Shown here: positions 38,635-48,261 of the stretch, piece by piece
Position numbering within the stretch: the first letter of the stretch is position 1
How the letters are laid out: every line of letters begins with the position of its first letter
Source: Prolixibacteraceae bacterium
GTDB lineage: Bacteria; Bacteroidota; Bacteroidia; Bacteroidales; Prolixibacteraceae
Assembly (NCBI GenBank): GCA_019856515.1
Contig: CP082230.1
Coordinates: 1,488,001-1,552,000, forward strand
Direction: 5' to 3'
Length of the DNA stretch: 64,000 bases
The notes under the pieces: model-generated
Database searches by the model: none
What the model was told of the DNA's origin: nothing
The model's input: only the letters and a program-made list of their open reading frames with translations
Translations under genes and position numbers: made by a program

Positions 38635-39843
38635 ATGAACAAAAGATTACATATATGGATATTACTAAGTCTTTTCGTATGCTCTGTGTATGCGCAAAAG
38701 TCTTATGTATCGATCAAAGGAGCAACAATAAATCTCACCAAAGATGTGAATGTTATCATTCATGGTGATTTCGAAAGCAAAGGAGAAAAAAGTAAAGATC
38801 AATCCTATATTCGAATGGATGGAAATTTCACCATCAGTGGAGACATACAAAACAATAGTTTTCCTCTATTTGATGAATTTTCATCGGGATTCTTTACCTT
38901 CATTGGAAATCAAGAGCAATATGTAAAAGGAGAAGGACCTATAAGGATGTCAAATCTAGAGGTCAATAAAGCTCCGACCGATCCAACTGAAAAACCTAAA
39001 TTATTTATTGAAGCACCACTTGAAATAAGTAAAGAAGTAAAACTCTCTTCAGGTATCGTTGATATAGGAGATGAAGATATTTCACTGAAAGAAAATGCAA
39101 CGGTTATTCGTTCGGTCGATGGTGCAGGTTGTTTTTTCAACACAAATAATCTTGGCTCAATAAAAAAGTTTTTTGCTTTTGGTGCAGATCCAGCATTAGT
39201 CTTCAACCTTCCTATCGGTGCTAACAATCAATACTCTCCAGTATCTATACGTTTTGAAGACCTTAATCCTGAGAATGACAATGCCCATATACGTTTTAAA
39301 GCAAATGGCAAGAGGCACACCACGATGCCTACAGATGGTAATTTTCTTAACAGGTATTGGGAGATTGAAAATACGGATATCTCAACAGAGACAAAATATC
39401 ATCTATCATTTTACTACGATCAAGCGGATGTAGCTTCCGAAGAGGTTGAAAAAACTTTTGAAGGAATTGAACTGAAACAAGATGAGGGCTTCTTGATGCC
39501 ATTCAATACCCTTGAGAAAGTAGATGACCAACAGAATCGATTCTATGTCACCGCAAAAGGACAAATGATGGCATTCACTGCTGGAGATATGAGGAGTGCA
39601 ACTTTCTCTGATGTAATTGTATTCCCAAATCCCAATGATGGTCACTTCTCTATTAAAATTGATAATCCTAACGATAAAAACATGCAGTATGAGTTTTACA
39701 ACATTTACGGCCAACGCATTTTGTCTGGTGTAACCGAACGTGGGATATTCAAGTTTAACTTTTCAAAATTCCCAAAGGGTGTCTATTTTTATAAAATTTA
39801 TTTTAGTAAAAAGACGATTAGTCGTAAGATTACAATTCAGTAA
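38635..39843 (+). CDS. T9SS-sorted surface protein
   Basis: 402 residues. Signal peptide ending SVYAQ, then a beta-rich body. The last ~75 residues are a type A T9SS sorting domain: VIVFPNPNDGHFSIKI, YEFYNIYGQRILSG and FPKGVYFYKIYF, ending in a basic strand (SRKITIQ). Such domains direct export across the outer membrane by the type IX system and are then cleaved. The body (SYVSIKGATINLTKDVNVIIHGDFESKG) resembles beta-helix or fasciclin-like surface stalks without a catalytic motif. It is preceded at 50 bp by the fibre-like gene, so the two may form an operon for one surface structure. Confidence 0.85.
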   Translation: MNKRLHIWILLSLFVCSVYAQKSYVSIKGATINLTKDVNVIIHGDFESKGEKSKDQSYIRMDGNFTISGDIQNNSFPLFDEFSSGFFTFIGNQEQYVKGEGPIRMSNLEVNKAPTDPTEKPKLFIEAPLEISKEVKLSSGIVDIGDEDISLKENATVIRSVDGAGCFFNTNNLGSIKKFFAFGADPALVFNLPIGANNQYSPVSIRFEDLNPENDNAHIRFKANGKRHTTMPTDGNFLNRYWEIENTDISTETKYHLSFYYDQADVASEEVEKTFEGIELKQDEGFLMPFNTLEKVDDQQNRFYVTAKGQMMAFTAGDMRSATFSDVIVFPNPNDGHFSIKIDNPNDKNMQYEFYNIYGQRILSGVTERGIFKFNFSKFPKGVYFYKIYFSKKTISRKITIQ

Positions 39844-39892
39844 GTTTATCGAAATATACTTATCTTTAGCGCATCATTAATATGTTTAGATA

Positions 39893-41107
39893 ATGAAACG
39901 CGTAGAGATAGGTATTTTTGGCAGAATGAATGCAGGGAAAAGCACCCTGATGAATCTACTCACACAACAAGAAACATCCATTGTTGATTCAACTCCTGGA
40001 ACAACTGCAGATCACAAAATAACTCTTTTTGAACTACATGGAATTGGTCCATGTAAAATATTTGACACACCTGGAATTGACGAAACCTCAATATTAGGTC
40101 AAAAGAAACGAAATAAAGTAATACAAACGCTTAAAGAGTGTGATTTAGTTGTCATCACAACTCCAACAGATGTACAAGACAAAACGGTCGAAGAGGAACT
40201 TATCTCTTTAGCAACAAAATACAATAAACCTTTTGTAATAGTCGAGAATCAAATTAACGAAAACAGATCTACGGGGCAGCTGACACACTTTATTTCAGAA
40301 GATCATTTTATCTCAAAAAACTTACTTCAAAAAGATGTCCGTAATGAGTTAATATCATTTATTAAGAGACACCTTAAAACCAATAAAGAAAGTACTTCAC
40401 TTCTCCCCTTTCTTAAGAAAGGACACAGTTATCTACTCATAATTCCAATGGACGAGGAGACTCCTGAAAAGCGACTATTAAGACCTCAAAACATGGCTTT
40501 AGAAGAGATTACTAGGAGTTGGGCATATGCTATAACCTATCGATTAGACCTAAATAAAGCACGAGGTAATGACAGTACAGAAAAAGAACGCTTTACCTCT
40601 TTTGTTAGCCAAATCCCATTTCTTGATGTTGTTATTACAGATTCACAAGCCATGGATATCGTCCACGATTGGTTGCCGGATTCGATATCGTTAACAACCT
40701 TTTCCATTATGATGATACAACATGCCACACAAAAACTTCCGCTTTTTTATGATGGTATAAAGCAGTGGCAACAGGTTAAGTCCGATGGTAATATCTTAAT
40801 ATGTGAAGCATGTAATCACTCTCGAATACAAGAAGATATTGGAACAGTACAAATTCCAAAAATTCTAAAAAAACAGAAACCAGATATCCATATTGATTTT
40901 AGCTTTGGAAGAGAATTTGAAGATAAAAATATTGAAGAGTATGACTTAGTCATTCACTGCGGAGGATGTATGATATCCTCACAAAAACTAAACCGTAGAG
41001 TTCTTGACTTAGAGGAATTCAATATCCCGATTACCAATTATGGGATCTTTCTTTCTTGGGCAAAAGGAATGAATGCACTCGATCGTGTTATGAAACCTTG
41101 GCTATAA
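39893..41107 (+). CDS. hydF: [FeFe]-hydrogenase H-cluster maturation GTPase HydF
   Basis: 404 residues. Scaffold on which HydE and HydG build the 2Fe subcluster of [FeFe]-hydrogenase. The N-terminal GTPase domain shows GRMNAGKST (G1, residues 10-18), PGTTADHK (G2/G3 switch) and DTPG. The C-terminal cluster-binding part has CNH (Cys307, His309) and HCGGC (His355, Cys356, Cys359), the CxH...HCxxC pattern that binds 4Fe-4S in HydF. The window holds neither hydE, hydG nor the hydrogenase. It starts 49 bp after the T9SS gene and ends at a hairpin. It implies H2 metabolism and anaerobic growth. Confidence 0.93.
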   Translation: MKRVEIGIFGRMNAGKSTLMNLLTQQETSIVDSTPGTTADHKITLFELHGIGPCKIFDTPGIDETSILGQKKRNKVIQTLKECDLVVITTPTDVQDKTVEEELISLATKYNKPFVIVENQINENRSTGQLTHFISEDHFISKNLLQKDVRNELISFIKRHLKTNKESTSLLPFLKKGHSYLLIIPMDEETPEKRLLRPQNMALEEITRSWAYAITYRLDLNKARGNDSTEKERFTSFVSQIPFLDVVITDSQAMDIVHDWLPDSISLTTFSIMMIQHATQKLPLFYDGIKQWQQVKSDGNILICEACNHSRIQEDIGTVQIPKILKKQKPDIHIDFSFGREFEDKNIEEYDLVIHCGGCMISSQKLNRRVLDLEEFNIPITNYGIFLSWAKGMNALDRVMKPWL

Positions 41108-41112
41108 TAAAC

Positions 41113-41148
41113 AACAGTAAGGCATTAATAAAAAAATACCTTACTGTT
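41113..41148. terminator. Bidirectional terminator after hydF
   Basis: 10-bp perfect stem, 41113-41122 (AACAGTAAGG) with 41139-41148, A-rich loop, then ATTATTTATTTA. It lies between convergent genes. Confidence 0.75.
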
Positions 41149-41157
41149 ATTATTTAT

Positions 41158-41832
41158 TTATCTCGAATAATATAAGATAGAATTATACTTATCATTAAAT
41201 ACATATCTCATAGTCGCTTCTGAAGACTTACTTCTATTATATAATTCCAAATCATATTTACTCTGTTTTTTCTCAAAGTAACGCTCTTTAAATGCGTCTT
41301 TTACATTTGGACATAAATATGGAACATACCTTAAATCGACAGTCTTAAGTTTATCCTGATCAAACACATAACTTAAGAATAATATTTTTGGATTATCACT
41401 TTCATAAATGACATAGGTAATATTAGGGTTTGTACTATTACTACTCGTACGTGTTGGTTTTCCTCTTAAATCAATAAGATCAGAAACACTACTTCCTGTA
41501 ACGTTACCTATAGGAGCATCCCAAAGTGAATACTTTGCCTTAACCTCAACAGGAACTGTAGAGGAGTGAGTCCCATCAGTAACCACAATTTCCGTTTTAC
41601 CGACCTTTTGTGCAGTCACTTCTCCCAGATTATTTGCGATAGCAACCTCAATGTTTCTTACTTTATAGTAAATTGATGTAGGACCATCAGCCACAATTTG
41701 TGCTTTTTCGCCTGAAAGAAATTCAATGCTCTTTGTCGTAACACTAAATCCTGCATCCTCTTTTGAATCTTTACTGCAACTAGCGGCAAAAAGTCCCAGA
41801 AACATAAAAATTGAAAGTGCTCTTATTTTCAT
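41158..41832 (-). CDS. Ig-like (BIG2-type) lipoprotein, copy 1
   Basis: 224-residue lipoprotein (AASC lipobox). Residues ~28-98 read as a bacterial Ig-like domain: VTTKSIEFLSGEKAQIVADGP, VAIANNLGEVTAQKVGKTEIVV ends with the usual G-T strand pattern. The remaining ~120 residues are of unknown fold, with the conserved elements YVPYLCPNVKDAFKERYF. A paralogue lies 136 bp upstream. Probably faces the periplasm or surface. No function can be given. Confidence 0.7.
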   Translation of the reverse strand: MKIRALSIFMFLGLFAASCSKDSKEDAGFSVTTKSIEFLSGEKAQIVADGPTSIYYKVRNIEVAIANNLGEVTAQKVGKTEIVVTDGTHSSTVPVEVKAKYSLWDAPIGNVTGSSVSDLIDLRGKPTRTSSNSTNPNITYVIYESDNPKILFLSYVFDQDKLKTVDLRYVPYLCPNVKDAFKERYFEKKQSKYDLELYNRSKSSEATMRYVFNDKYNSILYYSR

Positions 41833-41968
41833 AATTTGCTTTATTGGTTAACAATAACTAACAAATATATTTATTTGAAAATAATAAACAAACATAACCT
41901 CATATCTATATCAGTTATAAAAAGGATATTTTCATTAATCCAATGCGATAAAATTCATATAGATATGT

Positions 41969-42643
41969 TTATAATGGTCTGTAAGAAATTGAGTTGGTAC
42001 TCTTACTAAAAATAAAAACACATGTCGAGAGTTCTTGCTTACTTCGATCCCTAAAAACATAAGAATCTTTTATAGATTTATTCAATCTAAAATAACGTTC
42101 CCAAAAAGCATCTTTTATATTTGGACAAAGATGCTCTACATATGATAGTGACATAGAGGACAACTTATCCTCTTTAAAAATGAAATATAGTTTCTCAACT
42201 CTTGGATCATCTGAATGGTACTCATAGAGAACCATAAATGGCTCTTCTTTTATCACCCGTTTATTAATAGGAGCTCCTCTTAGCTCTTCAAGCTCTTTTG
42301 TACTAATACCCTTCTTTATCCCAATGGGGAAGTCCCATATTGCATACTTTGCTTTCACCTCAACAGGAACTAAAAAAGTGTTTACTCCATCAGTCACCTC
42401 AATTTCAGTCTTGCCAACCTTAACTGCAGTTACTTCTCCAAATTTATTAACAACTGCTACCTCATGATTCTTTACTTTATACTCGATTGAAGTAGGCCCA
42501 TCGGCAAAAATCTTTGCTTTCTCTCTTGAGTAGAACTCTATTTTTTTTGTTGTCACATCAAATCTAATATCATCATCAGAATCTTTGCAAGAAATGATTA
42601 ACAGCAAAAAAAATGTAAAGGTCAAAAAATCTCTTATTTTCAT
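41969..42643 (-). CDS. Ig-like (BIG2-type) lipoprotein, copy 2
   Basis: 224-residue lipoprotein (IISC lipobox), the same length as copy 1 and clearly homologous throughout: VTTKKIEFYSREKAKIFADGP, VAVVNKFGEVTAVKVGKTEIEV, then YVEHLCPNIKDAFWERYF. The Ig-like half is closer between the copies than the C-terminal half, whose middle section (residues ~115-150) is freely divergent. The pair is a tandem duplication in one direction and may share a transcript. Function unknown. Confidence 0.7.
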   Translation of the reverse strand: MKIRDFLTFTFFLLLIISCKDSDDDIRFDVTTKKIEFYSREKAKIFADGPTSIEYKVKNHEVAVVNKFGEVTAVKVGKTEIEVTDGVNTFLVPVEVKAKYAIWDFPIGIKKGISTKELEELRGAPINKRVIKEEPFMVLYEYHSDDPRVEKLYFIFKEDKLSSMSLSYVEHLCPNIKDAFWERYFRLNKSIKDSYVFRDRSKQELSTCVFIFSKSTNSISYRPL

Positions 42644-43143
42644 AGTACTATTATTAATTATTAAACGAATATATTACCACAAACTTAAAACAACATATCA
42701 TTATATATATTCACATATAACTACATTTATAACACTATGGTAACATATTTCCTTTCTTCATCAATCATTTTAGGGATTAAATTCCATCCTAGAATAGAAT
42801 AGTGATAAACACTGAAATAGAATTTCAAAATCCATTGGATGATATATCGTATGGACACATCTTTAAAATGAGTAGATAATCAAAGCATAAAAAACAGTTA
42901 TGTCCATTATAATCTTAAAATAGACACGACTCTACAGGTATGGAACAAATACCTGCAAGCAGCTTTAGAATAGATAATTCGGATTAAAACGAATAGACAA
43001 CCTCTTTTTTATATTGAACATTTCACATTTTTAAACACAGTAAACCTCCTTCTTAGAATAAACCATAATAAACTTGACCGATATCTTCTAAAGCATTATA
43101 TTTCAGAATAACTTTACTAATAAATAAACACAAAACCATAAGA
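42644..43143. other. Intergenic region, no gene seen
   Basis: 500 bp between divergent genes. One small hairpin (42935-42941/42949-42955, CAGGTAT) is the only structure noticed. A TAACTTTA sequence near 43106, one base off the -7 consensus, could serve the esterase gene. Confidence 0.45.
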
Positions 43144-45156
43144 ATGATGTACTTCACAAAAACAGTGAAAATGTGGCTATGCACCACACTGTTCTTTATA
43201 TCTACTTTTATCACCGTAGCATCAACCCCTACTGAGAAACTAAATATAAAAGACCAGAGCCAATGGAAAGGGCATAAAAAAATTCAACTTGAACTTATCG
43301 TTCCGGTAAGCATTTCAGAACAACCGATACAAGGACATATCGTAATACCCAACACCCCACTTCCAGGAAACCCATGGGTTTGGAGGGCTCGATTTCCTAA
43401 TTGGCATACAGAGATGGACAGTATTCTACTTGAAAAGGGATATCATATTGCATTTATCAACACCAATGGTATGCTTGGATCACCTAGAGCAATGAAAATT
43501 TGGGATAATTTTTACAAACACATCACAACAAACTATCACCTGTCTGCTAAAACATCCTTAGAAGCTGTGAGTAGAGGTGGTCTTTTTGTCTATAATTGGG
43601 CTAAGAACAACGTAGATAAAGTAAACTCAATATATGCAGAAGCACCTGTATGTGATTTTAAGAGCTGGCCTTTAGGGCAAGGAAAAGGAAAAGGGCACAA
43701 AGAAACATGGGAAAAATTAAAAAAGGAGTATGGCTTTAAAAATGATACAGAAGCTTTAGCTTATAAAGATATTCCACTAAATGGCATTGAAGAATTAGCT
43801 AGTGCTAAAATCCCTATTCTTCACATGATAGGTCTAAATGATCGTGTGGTACCACCTACAGAAAACACATTTCTACTAGTTGACAAATATATTAAACATG
43901 GAGGTCCAGCAACAATTATTCCTTGCACAAAAGGCAAACAAGATCTATGGGGACACCACTTCCCTATTGAAACGCCACAAATTGGTGCTGATTTTATTAT
44001 ATACCATACACCTAAAATTAAAAAGAATCTTAATGCCAACAATTATCACCAACAAAGAGGAGGCATTAAGAACAGCTTAATAAAATTTACAAGAAATAAA
44101 AAAGCGAGAGTTGCTTTTCTAGGTGGATCGATCACCTATAACCATGGATGGAGAGATAGTATCTGTCAGTATCTTGAGATTCGTTTTCCTCAAACCCAAT
44201 TCGAATTTATCAAAGCTGGAATACCTTCAATGGGGAGTACTCCTGCATCATTCCGAATCGAGAGGGATATACCAAATTTAGAAAACATAGATCTTCTATT
44301 TGAAGAGGCGGCAGTCAATGATGCATCTAATGGCAGGACCAATATCGAACAAAAAAGAGCAATGGAAGGAATCGTTAGACACCTTCGAAAGAAAAACCCA
44401 GAGATGGACATTGTTCTTATGCATTTTGTGGACCCGAATAAAATTGAAACCTATAATAACGGCAACACCCCCGAAGTAATACTTAATCATGAAGCAGTAG
44501 CAAAACACTACAACATTCCATCTCTGAATCTAGCTTTAGAGGTTACAGAACGAATTAATCACAAAGAATTCACTTGGGAGAAAGACTTTAAGAATTTGCA
44601 TCCCTCTCCTTTTGGTCAAGGAATCTATGCCCATTCTATGCTAGAGTTCTTAGATCAAGCATGGAGTAGTGGAGTTGCTGAAGATGATAAAATTACGACA
44701 CATCTGCTTCCTAAGGCCATGGATACATACAGTTATGAAGGTGGTAAATTAAACACTACAGCGCTAAAAAGAATACCTAAAGGATGGAAACGGGAGGAAT
44801 CTTGGGTTCCTAAAGATGGAAAAAGAACGAGAGATAACTACCACCATGTTCCAATGCTTATTTCTGAAACTCCAAATGCTATCCTTAAATACAAATTCAA
44901 AGGAAAAGCTATTGGAATTACCATTGCCGCAGGTCCTGATGCTGGAGTATTAGAGTATGCAGTAGACAACAAGAACTGGAAGAAAGTGGATCTCTTCACT
45001 CGTTGGAGTTCCCACATACACCTTCCATGGTATCTTGTACTAGAACCAGAATTAGAGAATACGAACCATACACTCTATCTAAGAGTTTCCAAAGAGAAGA
45101 ATGAAGCAAGTAAAGGACATGCTTGTAGAATAAGATACTTTATTACAAATCAATAA
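43144..45156 (+). CDS. Two-domain esterase: alpha/beta hydrolase fused to SGNH/GDSL hydrolase
   Basis: 670 residues with an N-terminal signal segment. The N half (~45-290) is an alpha/beta hydrolase: EAVSRGGLFVYNW holds the nucleophile Ser, IGLNDRVVPP the acid loop and DLWGHHFP the His. The C half (~310-505) is an SGNH hydrolase: FLGGSITYNHG carries the block I Ser, EAAVNDAS the block III Asn, and NLHPSPFGQG the block V His. About 150 residues of beta-rich sequence follow. Both catalytic sets look complete, so the protein could remove two kinds of ester (for example acetyl or methyl) from a polysaccharide. Close to GH88 genes in function but not in operon with them. Confidence 0.8.
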   Translation: MMYFTKTVKMWLCTTLFFISTFITVASTPTEKLNIKDQSQWKGHKKIQLELIVPVSISEQPIQGHIVIPNTPLPGNPWVWRARFPNWHTEMDSILLEKGYHIAFINTNGMLGSPRAMKIWDNFYKHITTNYHLSAKTSLEAVSRGGLFVYNWAKNNVDKVNSIYAEAPVCDFKSWPLGQGKGKGHKETWEKLKKEYGFKNDTEALAYKDIPLNGIEELASAKIPILHMIGLNDRVVPPTENTFLLVDKYIKHGGPATIIPCTKGKQDLWGHHFPIETPQIGADFIIYHTPKIKKNLNANNYHQQRGGIKNSLIKFTRNKKARVAFLGGSITYNHGWRDSICQYLEIRFPQTQFEFIKAGIPSMGSTPASFRIERDIPNLENIDLLFEEAAVNDASNGRTNIEQKRAMEGIVRHLRKKNPEMDIVLMHFVDPNKIETYNNGNTPEVILNHEAVAKHYNIPSLNLALEVTERINHKEFTWEKDFKNLHPSPFGQGIYAHSMLEFLDQAWSSGVAEDDKITTHLLPKAMDTYSYEGGKLNTTALKRIPKGWKREESWVPKDGKRTRDNYHHVPMLISETPNAILKYKFKGKAIGITIAAGPDAGVLEYAVDNKNWKKVDLFTRWSSHIHLPWYLVLEPELENTNHTLYLRVSKEKNEASKGHACRIRYFITNQ

Positions 45157-45165
45157 TATGAAAAG

Positions 45166-45197
45166 GCTTATAGTTGGAGATTCCTCTGACTATAAGC
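45166..45197 (+). terminator. Hairpin after esterase gene
   Basis: 9-bp perfect stem, 45166-45174 (GCTTATAGT) with 45189-45197. No T tract follows, so it may only weaken read-through into the downstream regulator gene. Confidence 0.5.
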
Positions 45198-45230
45198 TAG
45201 TAAACTACACCTCAAAGAACAGCCATTATA

Positions 45231-45821
45231 ATGAAGAACACAATAGATAGCATTCGTCGTTTTTACCCAACTTCAGATCAATCAATCAAAGAATTGACGG
45301 ATCTATTCACCGAAATAAAACTTCCAGCAAACCATCTCTTTATCGAGGCGGGAAAGATGAATAATTATCTCTATTTCATTGAAAAAGGTCTTTGCAGATC
45401 CTATTGTATTGTTGATGATAAAGAAGTGACAACATGGTTTAGTCGAGAAGGAGATATTACCTTTGCCCTACTCACATTGTATCGTAACAAATCAGGTTTC
45501 GAATATGTCGAAACATTAGAACCCACAACGATGTATGCAATTAATATTGATGATCTGAACCAATTGTATACGACCAATATAGAAATTGCAAATTGGTCAA
45601 GAATCGCTCATCAAGAATGTGTATTGAGTTTACAAATACGTCGTATCGAACGACTACAAAAATCGGCAAAAGCTCGCTATGAGATTCTTCTAGAAGAGCA
45701 ATCGGATTTATTCTCTCGCGTAAAACTAGGCTATCTCGCATCATATCTAGGAATGACACCACAACATCTAAGTAAAATGAGAGCCGACACATCGTCTAAC
45801 GATATAAATCCTATTTTTTAA
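45231..45821 (+). CDS. Crp/Fnr family transcriptional regulator
   Basis: 196 residues, the compact Bacteroidota form. A cyclic-nucleotide-binding-like domain covers ~20-120 (HLFIEAGKMNNYLYFIEKGLCRSY, then WFSREGDITFALLTL). A C-terminal helix-turn-helix (RVKLGYLASYLGMTPQHLSKMRA, ~163-185) follows. No cysteine cluster for iron-sulfur sensing and no clear cAMP Arg-Ser pair are visible, so the ligand is unknown. It lies between the esterase and a two-gene membrane cluster in the same direction and may regulate one of them. Confidence 0.85.
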   Translation: MKNTIDSIRRFYPTSDQSIKELTDLFTEIKLPANHLFIEAGKMNNYLYFIEKGLCRSYCIVDDKEVTTWFSREGDITFALLTLYRNKSGFEYVETLEPTTMYAINIDDLNQLYTTNIEIANWSRIAHQECVLSLQIRRIERLQKSAKARYEILLEEQSDLFSRVKLGYLASYLGMTPQHLSKMRADTSSNDINPIF

Positions 45822-45888
45822 TCTACATTAAATTTTTAATGATTGAATTTATATAAGTTTGACTACACTGAAAAACTACAACTTATTT

Positions 45889-47001
45889 ATGGTTCAATAT
45901 TTATCAAAAAGACAAAGAATTCATTATCTAGATCTAATTCGAGTGTTGGCTTGTTTTATGGTCATGATGATTCATGTTCGTTCCGCCTTTGATCTAAAAA
46001 CAGATAGTGCAACTCAATTTTTTATTGCCACCTTACGCCCGTGTGTTCCTCTATTTATCATGATCTCTGCCATACTTCTTTTACCCTTAAAAGACACAAC
46101 CTCTATTTTTTTAAGAAGAAGAGTATCCCGGGTAGTTATCCCTTTCCTAATTTGGTCGATATTATATGTATTCCTTCCAACGCCTTCAAAAATAAATTTC
46201 GGTGGACTAGAGAACACACTGACAGCAAGTGCACTTGCCCCCTGGATTAAAAGCCTTTTAATGATCCCAATCAACTTCACGTGGGTCAATGTACATTTTT
46301 GGTTCATTTACACTATTATTGGACTGTATCTATTTATGCCAATAATCTCTCCTTGGTTTGAAAAAACGACATCCAAAGGGTTGTCCTATTTTTTATTCAT
46401 ATGGGTACTCACAACTATTCTATATTACGCAAAAATATGGTTCCCTCAGATTCATGGGGTTTGTGATTGGAACGAATATGGAATGTTATACAACTTTAGT
46501 GGTTACCTAGGTTATCTTGTTCTTGGTTTTTTTCTACATAAATACAATACACTAACAAAAGTAAGGTCCATACTATTCGGCTCAGCACTTTGGTTAACTG
46601 GAGCCTATTTTACATACAAAGGGTTACTCTTCTCCCTATCCCAACCAGAGAGAATGACTTGGATTCTAACAGAAGGACAAAAAGTTGAATTCTTCATCAA
46701 TAATCTTTCTATAAATGTCATTATGATGACTGCTGGATTATTTATGATACTTCAGAAGATCACTTTAACAGGATTCTTCTACAAAGTAGTCAGAGAGTTT
46801 TCAAAATACAGTTATGGCATTTTCCTTGTACACTATTTTATCACCATATGGATGATACATTGTCTAAAAACATATGAGATGAATGGAATCCTAAACTCAT
46901 GGATACAACAACCTCTAATGGCTCTACTGGTTTTTTTCGGTTCCTATCTTATCGTTAAAGCATTATCTTACTTACCGAAATCAGAATACATCATAGGATG
47001 A
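45889..47001 (+). CDS. Acyltransferase 3 family membrane protein
   Basis: 370 residues from the ATG at 45889; the frame extends to a TTG at 45859, which is less likely. About ten hydrophobic helices. RIHYLDLIRVLACFMVMMIHV at the N terminus is the hallmark of acyltransferase 3 (OafA/WecH) proteins, with the catalytic His in MIHV. HFWFIYTIIGLYLFMPII and the FSKYSYGIFLVHYF segment near the end fit. Family members O-acetylate or succinylate cell-surface sugars. The gene overlaps the next by 4 nt (ATGA), so translation of the pair is probably coupled. Confidence 0.9.
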   Translation: MVQYLSKRQRIHYLDLIRVLACFMVMMIHVRSAFDLKTDSATQFFIATLRPCVPLFIMISAILLLPLKDTTSIFLRRRVSRVVIPFLIWSILYVFLPTPSKINFGGLENTLTASALAPWIKSLLMIPINFTWVNVHFWFIYTIIGLYLFMPIISPWFEKTTSKGLSYFLFIWVLTTILYYAKIWFPQIHGVCDWNEYGMLYNFSGYLGYLVLGFFLHKYNTLTKVRSILFGSALWLTGAYFTYKGLLFSLSQPERMTWILTEGQKVEFFINNLSINVIMMTAGLFMILQKITLTGFFYKVVREFSKYSYGIFLVHYFITIWMIHCLKTYEMNGILNSWIQQPLMALLVFFGSYLIVKALSYLPKSEYIIG

Positions 47002-48140
47002 TAGCAACGAAACGAATAGAAGCAGTTGATTCCTTACGTGGATTTGCCATTATTTCCATCTTTCTAATACATAGCTCAAATCATTTCTTATATGATATTC
47101 AACCTATATACCCCACACAGTTCTCATGGCTTTATGAGATAGATCAAATACTAAGGAATATCTTATATTTTCTTTTTGAAGGGAAAGCTTATGGTATATT
47201 TGCAGTCCTATTTGGTTTTACTTTTGGGATACAATACAACAAAGTTAAAAAGCAAACCGACACATACCAGCTTTTCTTCCTTTGGAGATGGATGATATTA
47301 GCCAGCTTTGGCCTTATGAATGCTGCTTTCTTTTCAGGTGGAGATCCATTAATATTTATGTCTATAGTAGCCCTAGTTCTACCATTTATTGCTCACCTTA
47401 GGTCAAAATCTCTAATAGCAATATCTATTGTGCTTTTCTTACAGCCAATCGAACTATTTAAAGGGCTAACACAATGTTTTAATTCTGAAATTACATTCTC
47501 AAATAATATAGCAGCACTATACAAGCAGTTAGAAGTAACGACAACAAATGGAGATTTCTTAGCAATGGTTCAATCGAATATCACAACAGGAATAAAAGCC
47601 TGTTTAAGTTGGGCCATAGAATATGGCAGAGCATCACAAACACTCGGATTATATATTGTCGGGTTGCTTTTATACCGAAACAATAAATTCTCAGATATCA
47701 CAACAAGATTTTGGAAGCGTCTATTCATTATCAATTTAATCATCACACCGACTCTTTATTTTATATCAAATATTACAATTGGCATCGAAGCGATGATGAT
47801 CACACTTAAAATGTGGTATAATTTATCATTTACATTTATGTGGATCTCAAGCTTCATACTACTGTATAGAACCTTTTTTTTCAATAGACAATCTCAGGCA
47901 TTACAGATATATGGTAGAATGAGTCTAACGAATTTCATCTTTCAGTCAATCATCGGAACATTCATTTTTTACCCGTATGGATTAAACCTATCTACAAGAA
48001 TCGGCACAACTGGAAGCGTTGTCATCGCAACTCTAATTGCTTTATCACAAATCATATTTAGCTATCAATGGCTCAAAAGACACAAGTACGGACCATTTGA
48101 GTTTATATGGCATCGAATGACTTATATGTTTTTTAAATAG
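46998..48140 (+). CDS. DUF418 family membrane protein
   Basis: 380 residues, about ten membrane helices. The N-terminal RIEAVDSLRGFAIISIFLIHSS and the FEGKAYGIFAVLFGFTFGIQ segment are typical of the YeiB/DUF418 group, distant relatives of acyltransferase 3 proteins. The C-terminal DUF418 part shows GRMSLTNFIFQSIIGTFIFYPYG and ends near GPFEFIWHR. It starts within the stop codon of the preceding acyltransferase. I infer that the two act together in modifying or transporting an envelope compound. Confidence 0.9.
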   Translation: MIATKRIEAVDSLRGFAIISIFLIHSSNHFLYDIQPIYPTQFSWLYEIDQILRNILYFLFEGKAYGIFAVLFGFTFGIQYNKVKKQTDTYQLFFLWRWMILASFGLMNAAFFSGGDPLIFMSIVALVLPFIAHLRSKSLIAISIVLFLQPIELFKGLTQCFNSEITFSNNIAALYKQLEVTTTNGDFLAMVQSNITTGIKACLSWAIEYGRASQTLGLYIVGLLLYRNNKFSDITTRFWKRLFIINLIITPTLYFISNITIGIEAMMITLKMWYNLSFTFMWISSFILLYRTFFFNRQSQALQIYGRMSLTNFIFQSIIGTFIFYPYGLNLSTRIGTTGSVVIATLIALSQIIFSYQWLKRHKYGPFEFIWHRMTYMFFK

Positions 48141-48190
48141 GTTATTTTGACAATGAAGAAATGAGAATGACTCAGTGAGATGGGAACATA

Positions 48191-48239
48191 AAAAAGACAC
48201 AGTAGCTAAGTCAAAAACCTTACCATGCTGTGTCTTTTT
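48191..48239. terminator. Bidirectional terminator
   Basis: 12-bp outer stem, 48191-48202 (AAAAAGACACAG) with 48228-48239, with an imperfect inner stem. It ends the acyltransferase/DUF418 transcript on the plus strand. On the minus strand it could also stop read-through from the RNA at 48262-48586. Confidence 0.78.
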
Positions 48240-48261
48240 ACTCCTTGTTTGTTATATAAAA

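Noticed and set aside
45859..45888. TTG start for the acyltransferase
   Set aside because: An ATG at 45889 gives the normal N terminus; no feature supports the extra ten codons.
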